A stretch of DNA of 64,000 bases from an uncultured Alteromonadaceae bacterium (GCA_947503265.1 CANNDC010000012.1:62001-126000); one strand, 5' to 3'; shown: positions 29,252-38,741, counted from the stretch's first letter. A program made the numbers and translations. Notes: a model not told the origin generated them from the sequence alone.

Positions 29252-30342
29252 TGGCAAGTATTGAACTACGTAATCTATCGCATAGCTATGATGGCCTGAC
29301 AAACGCCATAGAATCGCTAAATCACCTTTGGCCACAAGGAGGTGCTTATGCCCTTTTAGGTCCGTCAGGGTGTGGAAAAAGTACCCTGTTGAATATTATA
29401 TCAGGACTTGTCTCACCGTCTGAGGGACAGGTGTTATTTGAAGACAATGTTGTAAACGGTGATTCGCCACAGCAACGAAATATCGCTCAAGTATTTCAAT
29501 TTCCAGTGGTGTACGACGCAATGACAGTGCGGGAAAACCTTGCGTTTCCATTGAAAAACATGAAGCTCGATAAGCACCATATTCAACAGAAGGTGATGGA
29601 AATTGCCGAGCTGCTCGATCTTCAATCGAGTTTGGACAAGAAAGCCAAGAGTCTGACTGCTGATGAAAAGCAAAAAATATCCATGGGACGCGGGTTAGTC
29701 CGTGAAGATGTATCAGCAATACTGTTTGACGAGCCGCTTACGGTAATAGACCCACACTTAAAATGGAAACTACGTCGAAAGCTTAAAGAGATCCATGAAA
29801 AATTGAATGTCACCATGATCTACGTGACACATGATCAATTGGAAGCTGCCACATTTGCTGATGAAATTGCCGTTATGTACCAAGGTAAAATTGTCCAATT
29901 TGGTACGCCTCAATCGCTTTTTGAACAACCTAATCATACATTTGTCGGCTATTTTATTGGTAGCCCAGGCATGAATTTCGTTCAAGTTAATAAAAACCAA
30001 AATGAGGTTGTAGCAAATGATCTAGCGTTCAATTTATCTACAACTCAAAAAAACGCTTTGGCAGCAAGCGACACCAGCAATATTAAATTGGGAATTCGAC
30101 CTGAATTTATTAAGCTCGCCAATCAAGCAACAGCAAATAGTTATCCGGTGGATATTTTGTCGGTAGAATCTTTTGGTGCCTTCAAAATAGTTGAGGTGCG
30201 CTTCGCCGACGAAACTTGGTTTGTTCGTGTCGGGGAGTTTGATCAATTTGATGCGACACCACACTACATGACCTTCGAACCCACACGCCTCAAGTTATAT
30301 CTTGATGACTATCTAGCTGGGGAGGAAACAGATTTTGAATAA
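29251..30342 (+). CDS. ABC importer ATPase B (glycerol/polyol-type), degenerate signature
   Basis: This 363-residue ATPase has a canonical P-loop GPSGCGKST (37-45), Walker B ILFDE (E161) and switch H194 in YVTHDQ, but the signature motif is LTADE (135-139) in place of LSGGQ. It therefore complements ATPase A, whose signature is intact but whose switch histidine is missing: together they would form one complete and one degenerate ATP site. C-terminal TOBE-like domain from about residue 240. I chose ATG at 29251 because GGAGG lies ten bases upstream and it restarts on the previous stop; the frame is open to 29221. GlpT-like by context. Confidence 0.87.
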   Translation: MASIELRNLSHSYDGLTNAIESLNHLWPQGGAYALLGPSGCGKSTLLNIISGLVSPSEGQVLFEDNVVNGDSPQQRNIAQVFQFPVVYDAMTVRENLAFPLKNMKLDKHHIQQKVMEIAELLDLQSSLDKKAKSLTADEKQKISMGRGLVREDVSAILFDEPLTVIDPHLKWKLRRKLKEIHEKLNVTMIYVTHDQLEAATFADEIAVMYQGKIVQFGTPQSLFEQPNHTFVGYFIGSPGMNFVQVNKNQNEVVANDLAFNLSTTQKNALAASDTSNIKLGIRPEFIKLANQATANSYPVDILSVESFGAFKIVEVRFADETWFVRVGEFDQFDATPHYMTFEPTRLKLYLDDYLAGEETDFE

Positions 30343-31228
30343 GGTTCAAAATAATAAAGCTTGGTGGCTGATACTGCCTATGTTTGCTTTGGTTGCCTTC
30401 TCAGCCATCATTCCTTTAATGACTGTGGTGAATTACTCGGTCCAAGATATTTTTGATCAAAATACCGCTTATTTTGTTGGCGTAGAGTGGTATCAAGAGG
30501 TGTTAAGAAATGAACGTCTGCACGATTCCTTATTGCGGCAATTTATCTTTTCATTCTCGATCTTAGCAATTGAAATTCCTCTTGGTATTTTAGTCGCACT
30601 CATGATGCCAAAAACCGCAGGTTGGAAAACCTCGTTAACCCTTATTTTACTGGCACTTCCGCTACTCATTCCATGGAACGTTGTGGGCACTATCTGGCAG
30701 GTATTTGCAAGGGGTGATATCGGACTATTCGGCTGGGCGATGAATGCTTTGGGTTTTGAATACAACTACACCGCCAATGCTATTGATGCTTGGCTGACAG
30801 TGGTGCTAATGGATGTCTGGCACTGGACCCCGTTGGTTGCATTGCTGTGTTATTCGGGTTTAAGGGCGATACCCGATGCATACTATCAAGCAGCAAAGAT
30901 CGATCGCGCTTCGCGCTGGGCAGTGTTTCGGTATATTCAATTTCCGCGTTTAAAGGCCGTGCTTATTATTGCCGTTTTATTGCGATTCATGGATAGCTTT
31001 ATGATCTACACCGAGCCGTTTGTTTTGACCGGCGGTGGGCCTGGCAATGCAACCACGTTTTTGAGCCAGACGCTAACGCAAATGGCCATAGGCCAGTTCG
31101 ACCTTGGCCCTGCGGCAGCATTCTCACTGATCTACTTCTTAATTGTGTTGCTGGTCTCTTGGTTATTTTTCACGTCACTGTCGTTGACGGACAAAGACCA
31201 ACTTAAGCAAGGATCTGCTTCATCATGA
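30335..31228 (+). CDS. ABC importer permease 1
   Basis: This 297-residue membrane protein has six predicted helices and the EAA-type cytoplasmic loop (YYQAAKIDRASRWAVFRYIQFPRLK) that contacts the ATPases, typical of MalF-type permeases of sugar and polyol importers. Start is TTG at 30335 with GGAGG nine bases upstream, overlapping the ATPase B gene by eight bases. It is followed by permease 2 with an ATGA overlap. GlpP-like by operon position. Confidence 0.9.
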   Translation: MNKVQNNKAWWLILPMFALVAFSAIIPLMTVVNYSVQDIFDQNTAYFVGVEWYQEVLRNERLHDSLLRQFIFSFSILAIEIPLGILVALMMPKTAGWKTSLTLILLALPLLIPWNVVGTIWQVFARGDIGLFGWAMNALGFEYNYTANAIDAWLTVVLMDVWHWTPLVALLCYSGLRAIPDAYYQAAKIDRASRWAVFRYIQFPRLKAVLIIAVLLRFMDSFMIYTEPFVLTGGGPGNATTFLSQTLTQMAIGQFDLGPAAAFSLIYFLIVLLVSWLFFTSLSLTDKDQLKQGSASS

Positions 31229-32022
31229 TTAAAAAACGATTGGGCTTGTTGGCTTATATTCTGTTCGTGTTGCTGCCAATTTATTGGCTAATTATCATGT
31301 CTTTTAAAACGAATGAAGAAATATTAGGTTCCCTGACCCTTTGGCCTGCAAATTTCACTTTTGATAACTACATCACTATCTTTACCGATCCAAGTTGGTA
31401 CATGGGTTATGTAAATTCAATTACCTATGTCGCACTAAACATGGTGATTACCTTGTTAGTTGCCCTACCTGCGGCCTATGCGTTTAGTAGATACAAGTTT
31501 ATTGGCGATAAGCACTTATTTTTCTGGCTGTTGAGTAACCGCATGGCGCCTCCGGCTGTTTTTTTATTGCCTTTCTTTCAGTTGTATTCATCAGTAGGTT
31601 TGTTTGACACTCATCTAGCTGTGGCTCTCGCCCATTGTCTTTTCAGTATCCCCCTTGCGGTATGGATTCTCGAAGGATTTATGTCTGGTGTTCCCAAAGA
31701 AATCGACGAAACCGCTTACATTGATGGTTACAGTTTCGGCCACTTTTTCATTAAAATTTTTATTCCTATGATACGTTCTGGAATCGGTGTCACAGCCTTT
31801 TTCAGTTTTATGTTTTCATGGGTCGAATTGCTTTTAGCACGCACCCTAACTTCCGTCGATGCCAAACCGATTTCAGCCATTATGACACGCACTGTGAGTG
31901 CTTCTGGAATTGACTGGGGATTGCTTGCAGCTGCAGGTGTATTAACTATTATTCCTGGTGTATTAGTCATATGGTTTGTGCGAAATCATGTTGCCAAAGG
32001 CTTTGCACTTGGACGAGTATAA
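31225..32022 (+). CDS. ABC importer permease 2
   Basis: This 265-residue MalG-type permease has six membrane segments and the EAA loop (EIDETAYIDGYSFGHFFIKIFIPMIRSG). It pairs with permease 1 to form the membrane channel. The ATG shares four bases (ATGA) with the preceding stop. GlpQ-like by operon position. Confidence 0.9.
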   Translation: MIKKRLGLLAYILFVLLPIYWLIIMSFKTNEEILGSLTLWPANFTFDNYITIFTDPSWYMGYVNSITYVALNMVITLLVALPAAYAFSRYKFIGDKHLFFWLLSNRMAPPAVFLLPFFQLYSSVGLFDTHLAVALAHCLFSIPLAVWILEGFMSGVPKEIDETAYIDGYSFGHFFIKIFIPMIRSGIGVTAFFSFMFSWVELLLARTLTSVDAKPISAIMTRTVSASGIDWGLLAAAGVLTIIPGVLVIWFVRNHVAKGFALGRV

Positions 32023-32039
32023 CGGAATGAGGATATGAC

Positions 32040-32315
32040 ATGTTGAACTGGATGGCATGGACATTACCCACTGCGATATTTTTCGCAGCTATCGCCGGTA
32101 TTTTACTTACCATGACAATACTTGAGGTCTATCGCCCCTGCCGTGAACGAAAAGGCTTTTTGCCTTTAACTACAACTCGAGGAGATCGACTATTTATCAG
32201 TCTCCTTACAAGCGCATTCATCCATTTAACTATGCTCGGGGCAACAGATTTAAGTATTTGGGTAGCGTTTGCTATTTCGATAGTAGCTATGACGATAATT
32301 TTACGTTGGGGTTGA
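32040..32315 (+). CDS. Small membrane protein, DUF2160-like, in ABC importer operon
   Basis: This 91-residue protein has about three membrane helices separated by short basic loops (EVYRPCRERKG, TTTRGDR). It matches the DUF2160 type of small integral membrane proteins, which sit between permease and binding-protein genes in glycerol-type ABC operons; the gene position here is the same. No motif suggests catalysis. It could be an accessory subunit of the importer. GAGGA lies ahead of ATG 32040, and the gap after permease 2 is 17 bp. Confidence 0.8.
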   Translation: MLNWMAWTLPTAIFFAAIAGILLTMTILEVYRPCRERKGFLPLTTTRGDRLFISLLTSAFIHLTMLGATDLSIWVAFAISIVAMTIILRWG

Positions 32316-32350
32316 GTATGTTTCTCAACTCATTGAAAACAGGACAAACA

Positions 32351-34072
32351 ATGAAACTAACTAAACTGATGATGAGCGTATTTATTGGCGGTGCCATGAT
32401 GTGCTCTACTGCTGTTTATGCAGATGAAAATGCAGCAAAAAAATGGCTGGATACTGAGTTTAACGATTCAACCCTTACTAAAGAGCAACAGTTGGAAGAG
32501 TTGAAGTGGTTTATTCAGGCAGCTAAGTCGTTTAAAGGCATGAAGATAAATGTTGCGTCAGAAACCATCGCCACACATGAATATGAATCAAAAGTGTTAG
32601 CCAAAGCCTTCAGTGAAATTACCGGCATTAATGTCACTCACGATTTAATTCAGGAAGGTGATGTGGTCGAAAAACTGCAAACACAAATGCAGTCGGGGCG
32701 GAATATATATGATGCTTACATTAACGATTCAGATTTGATTGGGACTCATTTCAGATACGGCAAAGTGGTCCCTATTTCAGATATGATAGAAGGTGACGGA
32801 AAAGAATACACACTCCCCACTCTCGATTTGGATGATTTCATAGGATTGAGTTTTACCACAGCACCAGACGGTAAAATATATCAGCTTCCTGACCAGCAAT
32901 TTGCCAACCTGTATTGGTTTAGAGCAGATTGGTTCGCCAGAGATGATTTGAAATCGCAATTTAAACAAAAATACGGCTATGAATTAGGCGTACCGGTAAA
33001 TTGGTCCGCCTATGAGGATATCGCTGAGTTTTTTACCAAAGATGTTAAGAACCTAGATGGGCAAAAAGTATATGGGCATATGGACTATGGCAAAAAAGAC
33101 CCGTCGTTAGGGTGGCGATTCACAGACGCTTGGTTCTCCATGGCGGGTGCGGGTGACGTTGGAATACCAAATGGTGTGCCGGTTGATGAATGGGGCATTC
33201 GCGTTGAGGGTTGCAGGCCAGTAGGCTCAAGCGTCACACGAGGCGGAGCCACTAATGGTCCGGCTGCTGTCTATGCAACGCAAAAGTATATTGACTGGTT
33301 AAAAGCCTACGCCCCACCAGAAGCACAAGGAATGACGTTTTCTGAAGCAGGCCCAGTGCCTGCGCAAGGCAACATTGCGCAACAAATCTTTTGGTACACC
33401 GCGTTTACCGCAAGCATGAACAGCGAAGGCCTTGCCGTTGTTAATGAAGACGGCACCCCTAAATGGCGAATGGCTCCGTCTCCTAAAGGTCCATATTGGC
33501 AAGAAGGAATGAAATTGGGCTATCAAGATACAGGCGCTTGGACTTTTCTCAATTCTACCCCTCAAAAACAACGTTTAGCAGCTTGGCTGTATGCCCAATT
33601 TACCGTGTCTAAAACCGTATCACTGAAAAAGACCTTAGTCGGTTTAACGCCTATTCGAGAGTCAGATATTAACTCTGAGCAAATGACGGCGGCGGCGCCA
33701 AAATTAGGTGGATTAGTCGAATTTTATCGCAGTCCTGCTCGTAAGCAATGGACGCCAACGGGAACAAACGTGCCTGATTATCCTAAACTTGCACAGCTTT
33801 GGTGGAAATTCATTGCAGAAGTCGCCAGCGGCGAAAGCAGTGCACAACGAGCTCTTGATGGGCTAGCCAAAGCACAGGACCGGGTGATGACTCGCTTGCA
33901 AAGAGCGAATGTGCAAGGCGAATGTGGGCCTAAACTTAATCGGGAACGAGACGCAGAATATTGGCTAAATCAACCCGGCGCACCAAAAGCAAAACTTGCC
34001 AACGAGAAGCCTCAAGGCAAAACAGTAGCATATGAAGAGTTGCTAAAAAGTTGGCAAATTAACGAAAATTAA
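32351..34072 (+). CDS. ABC importer substrate-binding protein, large glycerol-type
   Basis: This 573-residue periplasmic binding protein has a signal peptide ending near VYA-DE and an extracellular solute-binding fold of the large (about 570-residue) type, clearly bigger than the usual 400-430 residues of sugar-binding proteins. That size, together with the DUF2160-like gene upstream, matches the GlpV-type proteins of Rhizobium glycerol importers. I chose ATG at 32351 (MKLTKLMMS) because AGGAC precedes it and a signal peptide follows; the frame is open to 32258 without support. Substrate is probably glycerol or another small polyol; no glpD or glpK is in the window to confirm. Confidence 0.87.
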   Translation: MKLTKLMMSVFIGGAMMCSTAVYADENAAKKWLDTEFNDSTLTKEQQLEELKWFIQAAKSFKGMKINVASETIATHEYESKVLAKAFSEITGINVTHDLIQEGDVVEKLQTQMQSGRNIYDAYINDSDLIGTHFRYGKVVPISDMIEGDGKEYTLPTLDLDDFIGLSFTTAPDGKIYQLPDQQFANLYWFRADWFARDDLKSQFKQKYGYELGVPVNWSAYEDIAEFFTKDVKNLDGQKVYGHMDYGKKDPSLGWRFTDAWFSMAGAGDVGIPNGVPVDEWGIRVEGCRPVGSSVTRGGATNGPAAVYATQKYIDWLKAYAPPEAQGMTFSEAGPVPAQGNIAQQIFWYTAFTASMNSEGLAVVNEDGTPKWRMAPSPKGPYWQEGMKLGYQDTGAWTFLNSTPQKQRLAAWLYAQFTVSKTVSLKKTLVGLTPIRESDINSEQMTAAAPKLGGLVEFYRSPARKQWTPTGTNVPDYPKLAQLWWKFIAEVASGESSAQRALDGLAKAQDRVMTRLQRANVQGECGPKLNRERDAEYWLNQPGAPKAKLANEKPQGKTVAYEELLKSWQINEN

Positions 34073-34114
34073 CTTCTTTTGTCTCCTTTTTGAAACGTGA
34101 AACGTCTTAACATT

Positions 34115-34140
34115 GAGGGTGCGATTGCACTCTCTTTTTT
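34115..34140 (+). terminator. Intrinsic terminator of the ABC importer operon
   Basis: GAGGGTGC (34115-34122) pairs with GCACTCTC (34127-34134) across a GATT loop, with one G-U pair, and is followed by TTTTTT to 34140. It lies 43 bp after the binding-protein stop. Confidence 0.85.
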
Positions 34141-34164
34141 AGTTAACTCTTTTAAGGAAAAATA

Positions 34165-34518
34165 ATGAAAGACTATATACTTTTTTATAAAGGCGGAGAT
34201 AAAGATTGGATGACCAACACCACGCCAGAGCAAATGGCAGCCACAATGGAAAAATGGGGTGAATGGATGGGAGCTTTACAAGAAAAGAACCAACTCGCCT
34301 CTGGCGGCTCCCCTTTGGATTATTCAGGCAAGCGACTCACTGCCGATGGCGTGGTAACAGACGTGTCACTATCGGAAATAAAGGAGCTAGTGACGGGTTA
34401 CAGCATAGTACGAGCTAACAATATCGAAGATGCTGTCGAGATAGCCAAGGATTGCCCCATTTTTCAGTATCCTGATATTACAGTGGAAGTGCGCGAAGTG
34501 GCCAATCCTCCGGGCTAG
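34165..34518 (+). CDS. YCII/DGPF-domain protein
   Basis: This 117-residue protein is of the YCII-related (DGPF) type, small cytoplasmic proteins with a ferredoxin-like fold. Visible pattern: YILFYKGGD, a helical WGEWMGALQEKNQLASGG stretch, and a C-terminal EDAVEIAKDCPIFQYPDITVEVREV. Genes of this family are the typical partners and targets of ECF42 sigma factors, and one (34582-35847) converges here. The activity of the family is not established. AAGGAAA precedes ATG 34165. Confidence 0.85.
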   Translation: MKDYILFYKGGDKDWMTNTTPEQMAATMEKWGEWMGALQEKNQLASGGSPLDYSGKRLTADGVVTDVSLSEIKELVTGYSIVRANNIEDAVEIAKDCPIFQYPDITVEVREVANPPG

Positions 34519-34545
34519 TAGGCCTATTCCTCGTTTCTAACATGC

Positions 34546-34583
34546 TTGCTCTAACTTCTTCATCGAGGTTAGAGCAATTTTTT
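34546..34583 (+). terminator. Intrinsic terminator between YCII gene and ECF42-like sigma gene
   Basis: A perfect 10-bp stem (TTGCTCTAAC at 34546-34555 with GTTAGAGCAA at 34568-34577) with a 12-base loop is followed by TTTTTT (34578-34583). It serves the plus-strand YCII gene; its T tract runs into the stop codon of the converging sigma-factor gene. Confidence 0.85.
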
Positions 34584-35847
34584 AAGTAAGCAGTCTGGTT
34601 ATTTGAGCCAGCATAATTTTGTTTTCGTGCTCAGTACCCCCTATTTGCATCGCTTTTTGCGCATGAGCATACGCCTTACTCTCGACTCCTTTTTTAGCAA
34701 ATAAATGCGCCAAAACCGCGTCCGGCAAATGACTAGTACTCAGCACAGTCGAACTATCACGCACCGACTCTACCTGATCAATTGCCTTAGATACGTTGCC
34801 AGCATATGCAATTGCGACAGCCTGATTAAGAATCGCAATAGGAGAGGATGTAATGCTAATCAACTGTTCGTATAAATCGACTATCAAAGGCCAATTGGTT
34901 GATTCAAAACTTTCTGCATTGCTATGTTGTTGAGCAATTCTAGCTTCCAAATAAAAACGCCCAGTACCCAATTTAGGGATTGCACTGGCATACCCTATCA
35001 GGCGATTCCCTTTGAAAATGTCATCCTGTTTCCAACCAGCCCTATCCTGCAGATCAATGGGAACATTAGCGCCTTGAGAATCGACTCGGGAATTAACCCT
35101 CGAAATTTGAAAAAACATTAAGGCTCGCAATCCGAAGGTATCTTGATTGGCAATAGCGTTTTCTTCAGATAGTAACTTCATCAACCCCAGCGCATCTTTA
35201 CACAGCATTAGGTTTATTCTGGATTTTCCCTGACTAGCGTGAAAACCTTGATTAAACAACAAATATAAAGCCGTGTGCACGGAATCTAGCGCTCTAGGAA
35301 ACGCCTTGTCTTCAGGCATGCTCAATTCGAAAGTTTGAAATTTTTGTTTTGTGCGCACTAGTCTTTTTTTAATCGTTGATGGCGATGTCAGTAGCGATTC
35401 AGCAATAGCTTGGACACTCAGGCCGCAGAGATGTTTTAACATGAATGGCAGGCGATTCTCCGAGGTTATCTCCTTTTGGCAGCAACAAAATAACATCCGC
35501 AATTGATCATCTTGGATCTGATCTTCAGTAAAAGCGCTTTCGAGTGTGGAGCTCGAATGCCATTCGTTCTCAGTTTGGTGTGACAAATATTCTGCGTGTT
35601 TGGATGCGGTGCTTTTTCTGCGAATCGCGTCTAATGCTTTATTCCTAGCGGCTGTGATCAACCAAGCCGAAGGGTGTTCAGGTACGCCTTTTTTTCGCCA
35701 TTCTTGCCAAGCAATGGCAAAAGCGTCTTGCAACACATCTTCCGCCAATTGCAAATTGTGTGCGCCAAAAATATTCACTAAAACAGCTATCAGTCTGGGC
35801 CATTGTTGCTGTTGAATATTTGAAATCTGAGATGCCAATAAATCCAA
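34582..35847 (-). CDS. ECF sigma factor with C-terminal TPR-like extension (ECF42/SigJ-type)
   Basis: This 421-residue protein combines sigma regions 2 and 4 (about residues 15-175: QLAEDVLQDAFAIAWQEW, HPSAWLITAARNKALDAIRRK, GLSVQAIAESLLTSPSTIKKRLVRTKQKF) with a C-terminal extension of about 230 residues containing ALYLLFNQGFHAS, ARIAQQHS and SPIAILNQAVAIAYAGN, the pattern of ECF42 proteins. In this group the extension, not an anti-sigma factor, is thought to set activity, and targets are DGPF/YCII genes such as the neighbour. Start appears to be TTG at 35847 with only a weak ribosome site. Inducing signal unknown. Confidence 0.88.
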   Translation of the reverse strand: MDLLASQISNIQQQQWPRLIAVLVNIFGAHNLQLAEDVLQDAFAIAWQEWRKKGVPEHPSAWLITAARNKALDAIRRKSTASKHAEYLSHQTENEWHSSSTLESAFTEDQIQDDQLRMLFCCCQKEITSENRLPFMLKHLCGLSVQAIAESLLTSPSTIKKRLVRTKQKFQTFELSMPEDKAFPRALDSVHTALYLLFNQGFHASQGKSRINLMLCKDALGLMKLLSEENAIANQDTFGLRALMFFQISRVNSRVDSQGANVPIDLQDRAGWKQDDIFKGNRLIGYASAIPKLGTGRFYLEARIAQQHSNAESFESTNWPLIVDLYEQLISITSSPIAILNQAVAIAYAGNVSKAIDQVESVRDSSTVLSTSHLPDAVLAHLFAKKGVESKAYAHAQKAMQIGGTEHENKIMLAQITRLLT

Positions 35848-36124
35848 TGTGTCTATTCTTCATTTAGGCGGTTATGTAAAAGCGTGGTTTTGAGTTTACA
35901 ACATGATTTGAACAAATTTACTGCAAAGTTAGAAATATTGACGGTAATCAGCTAAAAAGCGCTTTCTACGGTGAAAAGTTGGGCTAAATTGCCTCTTGCA
36001 ACGTTTAATACACATACTCAATCTAGATCGTCATTACAGAATACGACACTAAGGTCACGCCGTTGCAAAGCCATTGTGCTGAACCACGATTGAATAGTTA
36101 AAAATAGAAATGGGATAAAGAATT

Positions 36125-38212
36125 ATGTTGTACAAAAGAATAGGCTTATTGCTTATTATACCTTCAGTTGTCATGCTGAATGGATGCGAGCAGAAGCAAG
36201 AGATTTCTGTCGACAAGCAAACGACTGAAAAATCTGTTGCAGCACAGAATAAACAAGCAGAATTAGGCTCGTTTGGCATTGAATTGGATGCAAGAGATTT
36301 ATCCGTCAAACCGGGTGATGACTTTTTTAATTACGCAGGGGGCACCTGGTACAAGAACTTTGAAATGCCAGCAGATCGCACTCGATACGGTGCTTTTGAT
36401 GCTCTGGCGATCAGAAGTGAAAATCAAATTCAAGCCATTATTGAGTCAATCACATCATCGAGTGAGCTTAATGAAGAAGAGCAGATGATAGCGGATTTCT
36501 ATGCTGCTTATATGGATGTAGAAACATTAAATGCGAAAGGCATTTCCCCCATTTCCGACGTGTTAGAATCTATCTCTTCAATTGAAAATAGAACTGATTT
36601 AACCAAAGCATTTGGTAGAGCTTGGTTGGATGGCTCTTCTTCACCGATAACGGGCGGCATGTGGTTCAACCGTTTAAACCCTGACCAATACCAAATGTCC
36701 ATAGGTGTGTCTGGATTGTCGTTACCAGACCGTTCTTATTATCTAAATGACAGCGAGCGATTCGCAGATATTAGAAATGCATTTGTTGCTCACGTCGAAG
36801 AAATGTTGAATTTCGCTGGTATCGAAAATAGCAAAGAAAAAGCGGCGGCTATCTTAGCCCTTGAAACAAAAATTGCAGAAGTACAATGGCCTCGAGAAAA
36901 ACGCAGAAACCGAGACCTAACCCTCAATCAATTGGAAAGAGACGCATTAAGCACAAGCTACCCTGGGTTCGATTGGGATAGCTACTTTGCACAAACCTTA
37001 TATACCATTCCTCACCTTAACGTCAGCCACCCAGAACCTATTAAGGGTGCGATTGAAATCGTTAATCAAGAACCCTTATCAGTCTGGAAGGATTATTTGA
37101 CTTATCACACCATTTCTAACCATGCCGGATTGCTCAGCCAAGAAATATTCGAAGCGAACTATCGATTTTATGGTAAGAAATTAGGTGGACAGCAAGAACC
37201 TAAAGCGCGTTGGAAAAGAGCGATCTCCGACATGTCGGGCACCCAAACCCTAGGGTTTGCCATAGGAAAAGTTTATGTCGACAGGCATTTTCCCGCGAGT
37301 TCAAAAGAACAAATGTCGGATCTGGTCAAAAATTTACGTACTGCACTTAAACAACGAATCGAAGGTCTCGATTGGATGAGCGAGGAAACCAAAGTAAATG
37401 CACTGAAAAAACTTGCTTCATTCCGGCCTAAAATTGGCTACCCAGACAAATGGCAAACTTTCGAAGGTCTAGAAATTAAACCTGATGATTTGCTTGGCAA
37501 TGTTAAACGTCTAAGAGTGTTTTTCCGTGAACAAAGTGCGGCAAAAGAACTCGGTAAAACGGATCGCGAAAGATGGGCAATGGCACCACAGCGGGTCAAT
37601 GCATATTACAATAGCTCGTTCAATGAAATCGTATTTCCTGCTGCGATTCTGCAACCCCCCTTCTTCGACCCCAATGCAGATCCAGCCGTTAACTATGGTG
37701 CTATTGGCGCTGTTATCGGGCATGAAATGGGCCACGGATTTGATGATCAAGGTTCCAAGTCAGATGCTAATGGTATTCAACAAAACTGGTGGACAGATGA
37801 AGACAGAGCGGCATTTGAAACCAAAGCCAGCATGCTAGCGGAGCAATATTCCCAATATGAACCTATTCCGGATAATTTCGTGAACGGTTTAAACAGTTTA
37901 GGGGAAAATATTGGTGACGTCGGTGGACTCGCCATGGCCTATCATGCATATAAATTGAGTTTAAACGGCAAAGAAGCCCCCGTTATCGACGGCGTGACAG
38001 GCGATCAACGCTTCTTCCTTGCTTGGGCACAAGTTTGGCGTGAAAAACGTACTGAAGAGAGCATGCTGAACCAATTGAGGGGTGGCACGCACGCTCCTGG
38101 CCGTTATCGCGCACTGGCTCCTCGAAACCATGATGCTTGGTACGACGCATTTAACGTGCAGCCGGGAGATGCCCTTTACTTGCCTCCCGACCAGCGCGTC
38201 CGTATTTGGTAA
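36125..38212 (+). CDS. M13-family (neprilysin/PepO-like) metallopeptidase, lipoprotein
   Basis: This 695-residue zinc endopeptidase starts with a lipoprotein signal (VVMLNGC, lipid on C21), so it is anchored in the periplasm or outer membrane. The M13 N-terminal domain (DDFFNYAGGTWYKN) is followed by VNAYYNSSFNEIVFPAAIL and the zinc site HEMGH (H533, E534, H537) with third ligand E594 and D598 in GENIGD. The C-terminal part has the substrate-binding arginine region ending YLPPDQRVRIW, as in the family. Full length. It probably trims peptides imported into the periplasm. The stop is four bases from the converging TPR-like gene. Confidence 0.94.
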   Translation: MLYKRIGLLLIIPSVVMLNGCEQKQEISVDKQTTEKSVAAQNKQAELGSFGIELDARDLSVKPGDDFFNYAGGTWYKNFEMPADRTRYGAFDALAIRSENQIQAIIESITSSSELNEEEQMIADFYAAYMDVETLNAKGISPISDVLESISSIENRTDLTKAFGRAWLDGSSSPITGGMWFNRLNPDQYQMSIGVSGLSLPDRSYYLNDSERFADIRNAFVAHVEEMLNFAGIENSKEKAAAILALETKIAEVQWPREKRRNRDLTLNQLERDALSTSYPGFDWDSYFAQTLYTIPHLNVSHPEPIKGAIEIVNQEPLSVWKDYLTYHTISNHAGLLSQEIFEANYRFYGKKLGGQQEPKARWKRAISDMSGTQTLGFAIGKVYVDRHFPASSKEQMSDLVKNLRTALKQRIEGLDWMSEETKVNALKKLASFRPKIGYPDKWQTFEGLEIKPDDLLGNVKRLRVFFREQSAAKELGKTDRERWAMAPQRVNAYYNSSFNEIVFPAAILQPPFFDPNADPAVNYGAIGAVIGHEMGHGFDDQGSKSDANGIQQNWWTDEDRAAFETKASMLAEQYSQYEPIPDNFVNGLNSLGENIGDVGGLAMAYHAYKLSLNGKEAPVIDGVTGDQRFFLAWAQVWREKRTEESMLNQLRGGTHAPGRYRALAPRNHDAWYDAFNVQPGDALYLPPDQRVRIW

Positions 38213-38216
38213 GGAG

Positions 38217-38741
38217 CTAATCTTCCGCAGAATCGTGTTGATTCTTCATTGGTGCGTTCTTCGCGAGGGTATTGAGCATTAGGCTCTCTACCCTCTTTTT
38301 ACTTTGGACTATTAACTGCTTATTGCCACCCAAATCAATCGCGCGATCATAGTGGTAAATCGCTTCAGCAAAGCTATTCCTTTTAGTTAATATCTGTGCA
38401 AGGGCAATGTGGGTGGAAGCGTGTTTAGATGAGATATTAAGCGCATAACGAAAATCATTTTCCGCTTTTTCTGTGTGACCTTTATACGCGTTAATGAGAC
38501 CACGATTATGAAATACACCAGCCTTTAATTTTCTGGGAGCCCAGGGATTAGTAATGACGCGATCACAAGATCGTGTAGATAACGTCTTGGCAGCCACATT
38601 TTGATGAATTAATTCAGTTTGTTTGAAACATCGTTGTTGATCAATGTTAATGTCAGCAACGGACAATCCAAAGTTCACTGCATTTGCTGAAGTCGTAAAT
38701 AATAAGATAGTAGGTAAAATTAATACGCTTGATACTTTCAT
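38217..38741 (-). CDS. Exported TPR-repeat protein
   Basis: This 174-residue protein has a signal peptide (cleavage near ANA-VN) and two or three TPR-like repeats (HNRGLINAYKGHTEKAENDFRYAL, HIALAQILTKRNSFAEAIYHYDRAIDLG). TPR repeats mediate protein-protein contacts; the partner is unknown. Two cysteines (QRCFKQ and TRSCDR) may form a disulfide. ATG 38741 has GGAG six bases upstream; a TTG four codons earlier overlaps that site and is rejected. It converges on the M13 peptidase and is divergent from the membrane AraC-type regulator. Confidence 0.75.
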   Translation of the reverse strand: MKVSSVLILPTILLFTTSANAVNFGLSVADINIDQQRCFKQTELIHQNVAAKTLSTRSCDRVITNPWAPRKLKAGVFHNRGLINAYKGHTEKAENDFRYALNISSKHASTHIALAQILTKRNSFAEAIYHYDRAIDLGGNKQLIVQSKKRVESLMLNTLAKNAPMKNQHDSAED

